A stretch of 64,000 nucleotides of DNA from Haliscomenobacter sp040403615 (GTDB lineage: Bacteria; Bacteroidota; Bacteroidia; Chitinophagales; Saprospiraceae): contig NZ_JBBAKG010000007.1 in the NCBI RefSeq assembly GCF_040403615.1, forward strand, positions 1 to 64,000, read 5' to 3'. The notes under the pieces are model-generated. The model ran no database searches. It was not told the DNA's origin and saw nothing but the letters and a program-made list of their open reading frames with translations. Each line of letters opens with the position of its first letter. Position 1 is the stretch's first letter. Below are positions 63,201-64,000 of this stretch, in pieces. Both the position numbers and the translations under genes were made by a program.

Positions 63201-64000
63201 GGTAACCCACGGTGTCAAATGCACCAGTAGTACCATTTACACCACCCCAGATGAGTACGAGGTGCAAAGAGTCAACCACATCTTCACTGGCATCCTGGTC
63301 TCCAAATACATCGTGATCGAACCAGGCCAGGTTGCCAATTTTGGCAACTGGAATGGCATAATCTTCCAGTTCCCCTTGTGGGTATGGATATCTTCCTGTA
63401 TTGCCAGGGGCATCCGTCCAATTGTTTGGCGGAGCCAAAATTGGGTTGGATGGCAGGTTGTTTTCAAAAGACTTCACATAAGGCGATGCCGTCATGTGGA
63501 AGATGTTGTTGTCTGCGCCCAAACCGTTCGGGAAAGCATTCGGGAAAGCCGTTGCATAATTGGTCCAACCCAAACGGAAGCGCATGAATACCGTTCCTGA
63601 GTCAAAGACGGCAGTTGTTGGTACTCTGAAGGCTAGGATGGTACTGTCCACACCGTTTGCGCCCGTTCCAGGCAAAATTGCCGTGCGGGTATCGGTGATA
63701 TCGGCAATGTTATTGGTTGTCAACAGAGCATTGGCCGAAGTAGATTGATGCGTAAACTCTACTTTTTCCGCAGGAATGTCCATCACTCCGTTGCCGTTCC
63801 AGTCGATGAAGGCATCGAGGTAGGCAGTGCGGTTCACATAGCCACCTGCTGAAGTATCCTGAGAAGTATAGTTGACTTTGATGTAAGCGTATTCACCAGG
63901 GAGCAGCGGAGAAAGCAAGCGAACACCTGTTTCATCATCTGCTGTTACACCTTTTTTGAAGGCACCCTGGTCATCGTCGTCACCGCCGGCTTTGCTGCCT
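57208..64000 (-). CDS. Giant T9SS-secreted multidomain surface protein (5' end outside window)
   Basis: At least 2263 codons. The frame is open through the right edge (GSKAGGDDDDQGAFKKG and on), so the start is not here. The N-terminal part seen is a GEVED domain (YLDAFIDWNGNGVMDIPAEKVEF), then an SdrD-like B domain (GNLAWFDHDVFGDQDASED ... YSFRGLIPGIYYVLP). Several HYR-like repeats follow (DKIAPIVTCPPNTSRKL, DKISPVVKCDDKLNI, EVKPVVTGDQ). The C-terminal part holds a regulatory-like domain, a dockerin-like pair of helices (DVNNSKSISTLDMIQIRKLIL; later MGDVNGNA), a cohesin-like domain (YQFTLTYAQNLVELEGIEYG) and a T9SS sorting domain (RQNTPNPFSDETSVGFYLP to TKKMILLNR). It is probably an adhesin or matrix protein. 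The cysteine pairs in HYR repeats suggest disulfides. Confidence 0.85.
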   Translation of the reverse strand, partial: GSKAGGDDDDQGAFKKGVTADDETGVRLLSPLLPGEYAYIKVNYTSQDTSAGGYVNRTAYLDAFIDWNGNGVMDIPAEKVEFTHQSTSANALLTTNNIADITDTRTAILPGTGANGVDSTILAFRVPTTAVFDSGTVFMRFRLGWTNYATAFPNAFPNGLGADNNIFHMTASPYVKSFENNLPSNPILAPPNNWTDAPGNTGRYPYPQGELEDYAIPVAKIGNLAWFDHDVFGDQDASEDVVDSLHLVLIWGGVNGTTGAFDTVGYQTSLSSLGSITDILYNRTIAPPSVGTYAPGALVKTGISPAADSGLYSFRGLIPGIYYVLPIKYFATDSASFVNAWPKHRVVTLQDNPGVDDNNDSDGLTKGVAGTSKGPGAFVKITDSNSRQPEVEVNDRPIGENGKRDANDNANPFTPAFFPDNQWDKSVDIGWVDEPNVEASMDIVGVNFPTSLICGNFNVITHLCVKNPQEVPLDSFQMFFNLLNAYGPALYTASKPIVTIVDSAFVTNLPHQKIRKSSLVNFKTAVNAKPKDLLVVNPNYNGTTDTKLLLPTSENATFLLRGDSILCVQIEFEIDPTKDAAYPWMLSASVTARAIGFDKSNGNKRPLTDFRFFHPRFGKSIVAFDSTDEFDDPMPMANLAYPAGGDGILFEGMVADRGLKGDYQLPYVSPNVTGRDKYADEDDKAIMNDSCWFKTKWNSGYKEFQIALDANCEAVVNADLLVPNFIAACGFDKYPMGSYYRVIIQDKWTEETLWASVDRVPFDVQKYRDRTLIYKVRSVANHCNVIWGPIIFVDKIAPIVTCPPNTSRKLNATNQITGTYTFVCSDVDSIYNVAKSWTNVNYPYYTGVATATDNCDIPRLINVKDEIEYLADCNASAAQGYIYAQIRRTFTFQDIAGNKANCSQLINIYRPVINLPLCKIEVPNDKAKGDNLILPADLAGKKYNIAESVPYYINGAGKKVFITGKDYCGFAFNYTDEVSFSTGQGLCGKKIIRTWSIFDWCYGTGTAYPNYLIQPATGNDCYAESIWSGGRYTWQQTIIVGDSERPIITALDVDKDGKVGAYTGAPQANPKTATTTYDPDDVLEFSTGPMDCTGGFLFNRSSFNVIEQSDWCYEIRVVERVAILDLDERPTGVFVLKTDPGVKVTGDCAKGYTVSGVPILGDWFVEVRVYDACYQDSVVWIPVRIVDKISPVVKCDDKLNITLDNQGNGFVAAKDLDEGSWDNCKLMWVKVRRPVRDACVATMLKFPRVVDANKNGKLDPYDPSKGLLDLNNNGKADDYDYIDLNSNGTPQIEEYFSIGEYFTKNPPATGNGLGMIMTPLMDTIPFFCCDGSALMVELWAQDKFGNRNFCWNNIQVDDKTPIQCLAPWEVTIYCNDKNLEFIDDRVKSARVFGDVIINSGAVCIQADTAYSTVKRLKCGAGTIERIWVLTKQTAKGPITTTCKQIIRVLPLREYNICFPKDVDQRDCKAPVIDTAFTKELGCDILAVNVTDKRYDASNDECYKIFRTYTVIDWCAYDDNCGDPTAEGIVYVVDRSYNNYGKTPIYVLVRDADRNQREEFYLSLNETPNEGNVSDSRVATGNDEAFVPAYCENAFSGNPYGLPVGEFYHAFQYTQIIKVYDEVKPVVTGDQAKFCIREGGDCLANIKMIVKGTDNCTDQVTLETNLLAIAPFQTRDAGSLIGYSTPRWSVKTLAGGQFEINVSNLPQGKHDLIVVVRDECGNLSEPTRIPFTVEDCKGPAPICINGLSTSLMPDGNGSGMITVWATDLVASKIFDCNGQGPETNGSGKLVTKYSINRVGSPAVDNQTSLSFNCKDAGKIIQVELHAWDNAGNQDFCVTFIEVQDNRKICNTGDPAVATISGLIATDESEPVFGVSVDVSGASTLKQITANSGAYAFSNLTKGADFSLSAQLDKDHVNGVSTFDLVLIQKHILGTKLIDNPYRQIAADVNNSKSISTLDMIQIRKLILQVDDKFKSVPSWKFVDAAYRFPDASNPFGAEYPEVINVNNLTGNVKADFVAIKMGDVNGNAATANGIAATEIRTNRQLLLVAEEQAMKVDGSYEVAIRAKDLQNIQGYQFTLTYAQNLVELEGIEYGVTKADNFGIFKDKGAITTSWNLNSGVGAAGNEVLFTLKLKAKANTKLSEVLNISSRLTPAEAYDKENETIGVKLSFGEIATQDFAVLRQNTPNPFSDETSVGFYLPKAAKGILTIRDTKGSLIYRVNGTYSKGENKIILKQAELRASGVLYYTLETADFIDTKKMILLNR

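Noticed and set aside
1..64000. tRNA or rRNA genes
   Set aside because: I recognised no cloverleaf or conserved rRNA stretch by eye; a dedicated scan would be needed to exclude a tRNA in a short gap.

Overview
The window reads as a Bacteroidota chromosome, probably a Saprospirales / Haliscomenobacter-like species. This rests on the two SusC/SusD pairs, the T9SS C-terminal sorting domains, TAnnTTTG-type promoter -7 boxes, a short NuoG, and multidomain GEVED / SdrD-like / dockerin surface proteins. Base composition is moderate, and the intergenic DNA is rich in palindromic repeats. The species assignment is inference. Two 100-N assembly gaps are present (2514-2613 and 25850-25949). No rRNA, tRNA or CRISPR array was recognised.

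Region 1 (1-6.8 kb) is housekeeping and small genes: nrnA, a tandem-FKBP lipoprotein, prfB with its programmed +1 frameshift (interrupted by a gap), a conserved Bacteroidota protein, a PD-(D/E)XK-like protein, an arrestin-fold (Spo0M-like) protein and the photolyase phrB. A GxxExxY gene follows, sitting between two copies of a palindromic element.

Region 2 (6.8-29 kb) is the accessory core. It holds susD-susC (minus strand), then on the plus strand a large FG-GAP/ASPIC-UnbV lipoprotein, a second susC-susD, a second FG-GAP/ASPIC lipoprotein, a vanadium-haloperoxidase-like PAP2 lipoprotein, and a membrane-anchored CxxCH (cytochrome c-like) FG-GAP protein. It looks like an outer-membrane uptake locus coupled to surface lipoproteins and redox-type enzymes. 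Its substrate is unknown, and it is the best candidate here for an undescribed system. Repeats have invaded it: an in-frame palindrome inside one ASPIC gene, a nested inverted repeat of about 0.5 kb, and a tandem palindromic array over the 5' end of the haloperoxidase gene.

Region 3 (29-37.2 kb) is transketolase (plus), then a minus-strand operon exbB-exbD-exbD-tonB-small membrane protein-PstS-like lipoprotein-TPR protein. The operon would supply TonB energy to transporters such as the SusC proteins.

Region 4 (37.5-50.5 kb) is a complete nuoA-N operon on the minus strand for respiratory complex I. A tandem palindromic repeat lies between nuoF and nuoG.

Region 5 (50.8-64 kb, minus strand) is surface and secreted proteins: a broken or chimeric pair of ORFs, two intact paralogous exported proteins, a small T9SS-sorted protein, and a giant T9SS adhesin-like protein that runs off the right edge.
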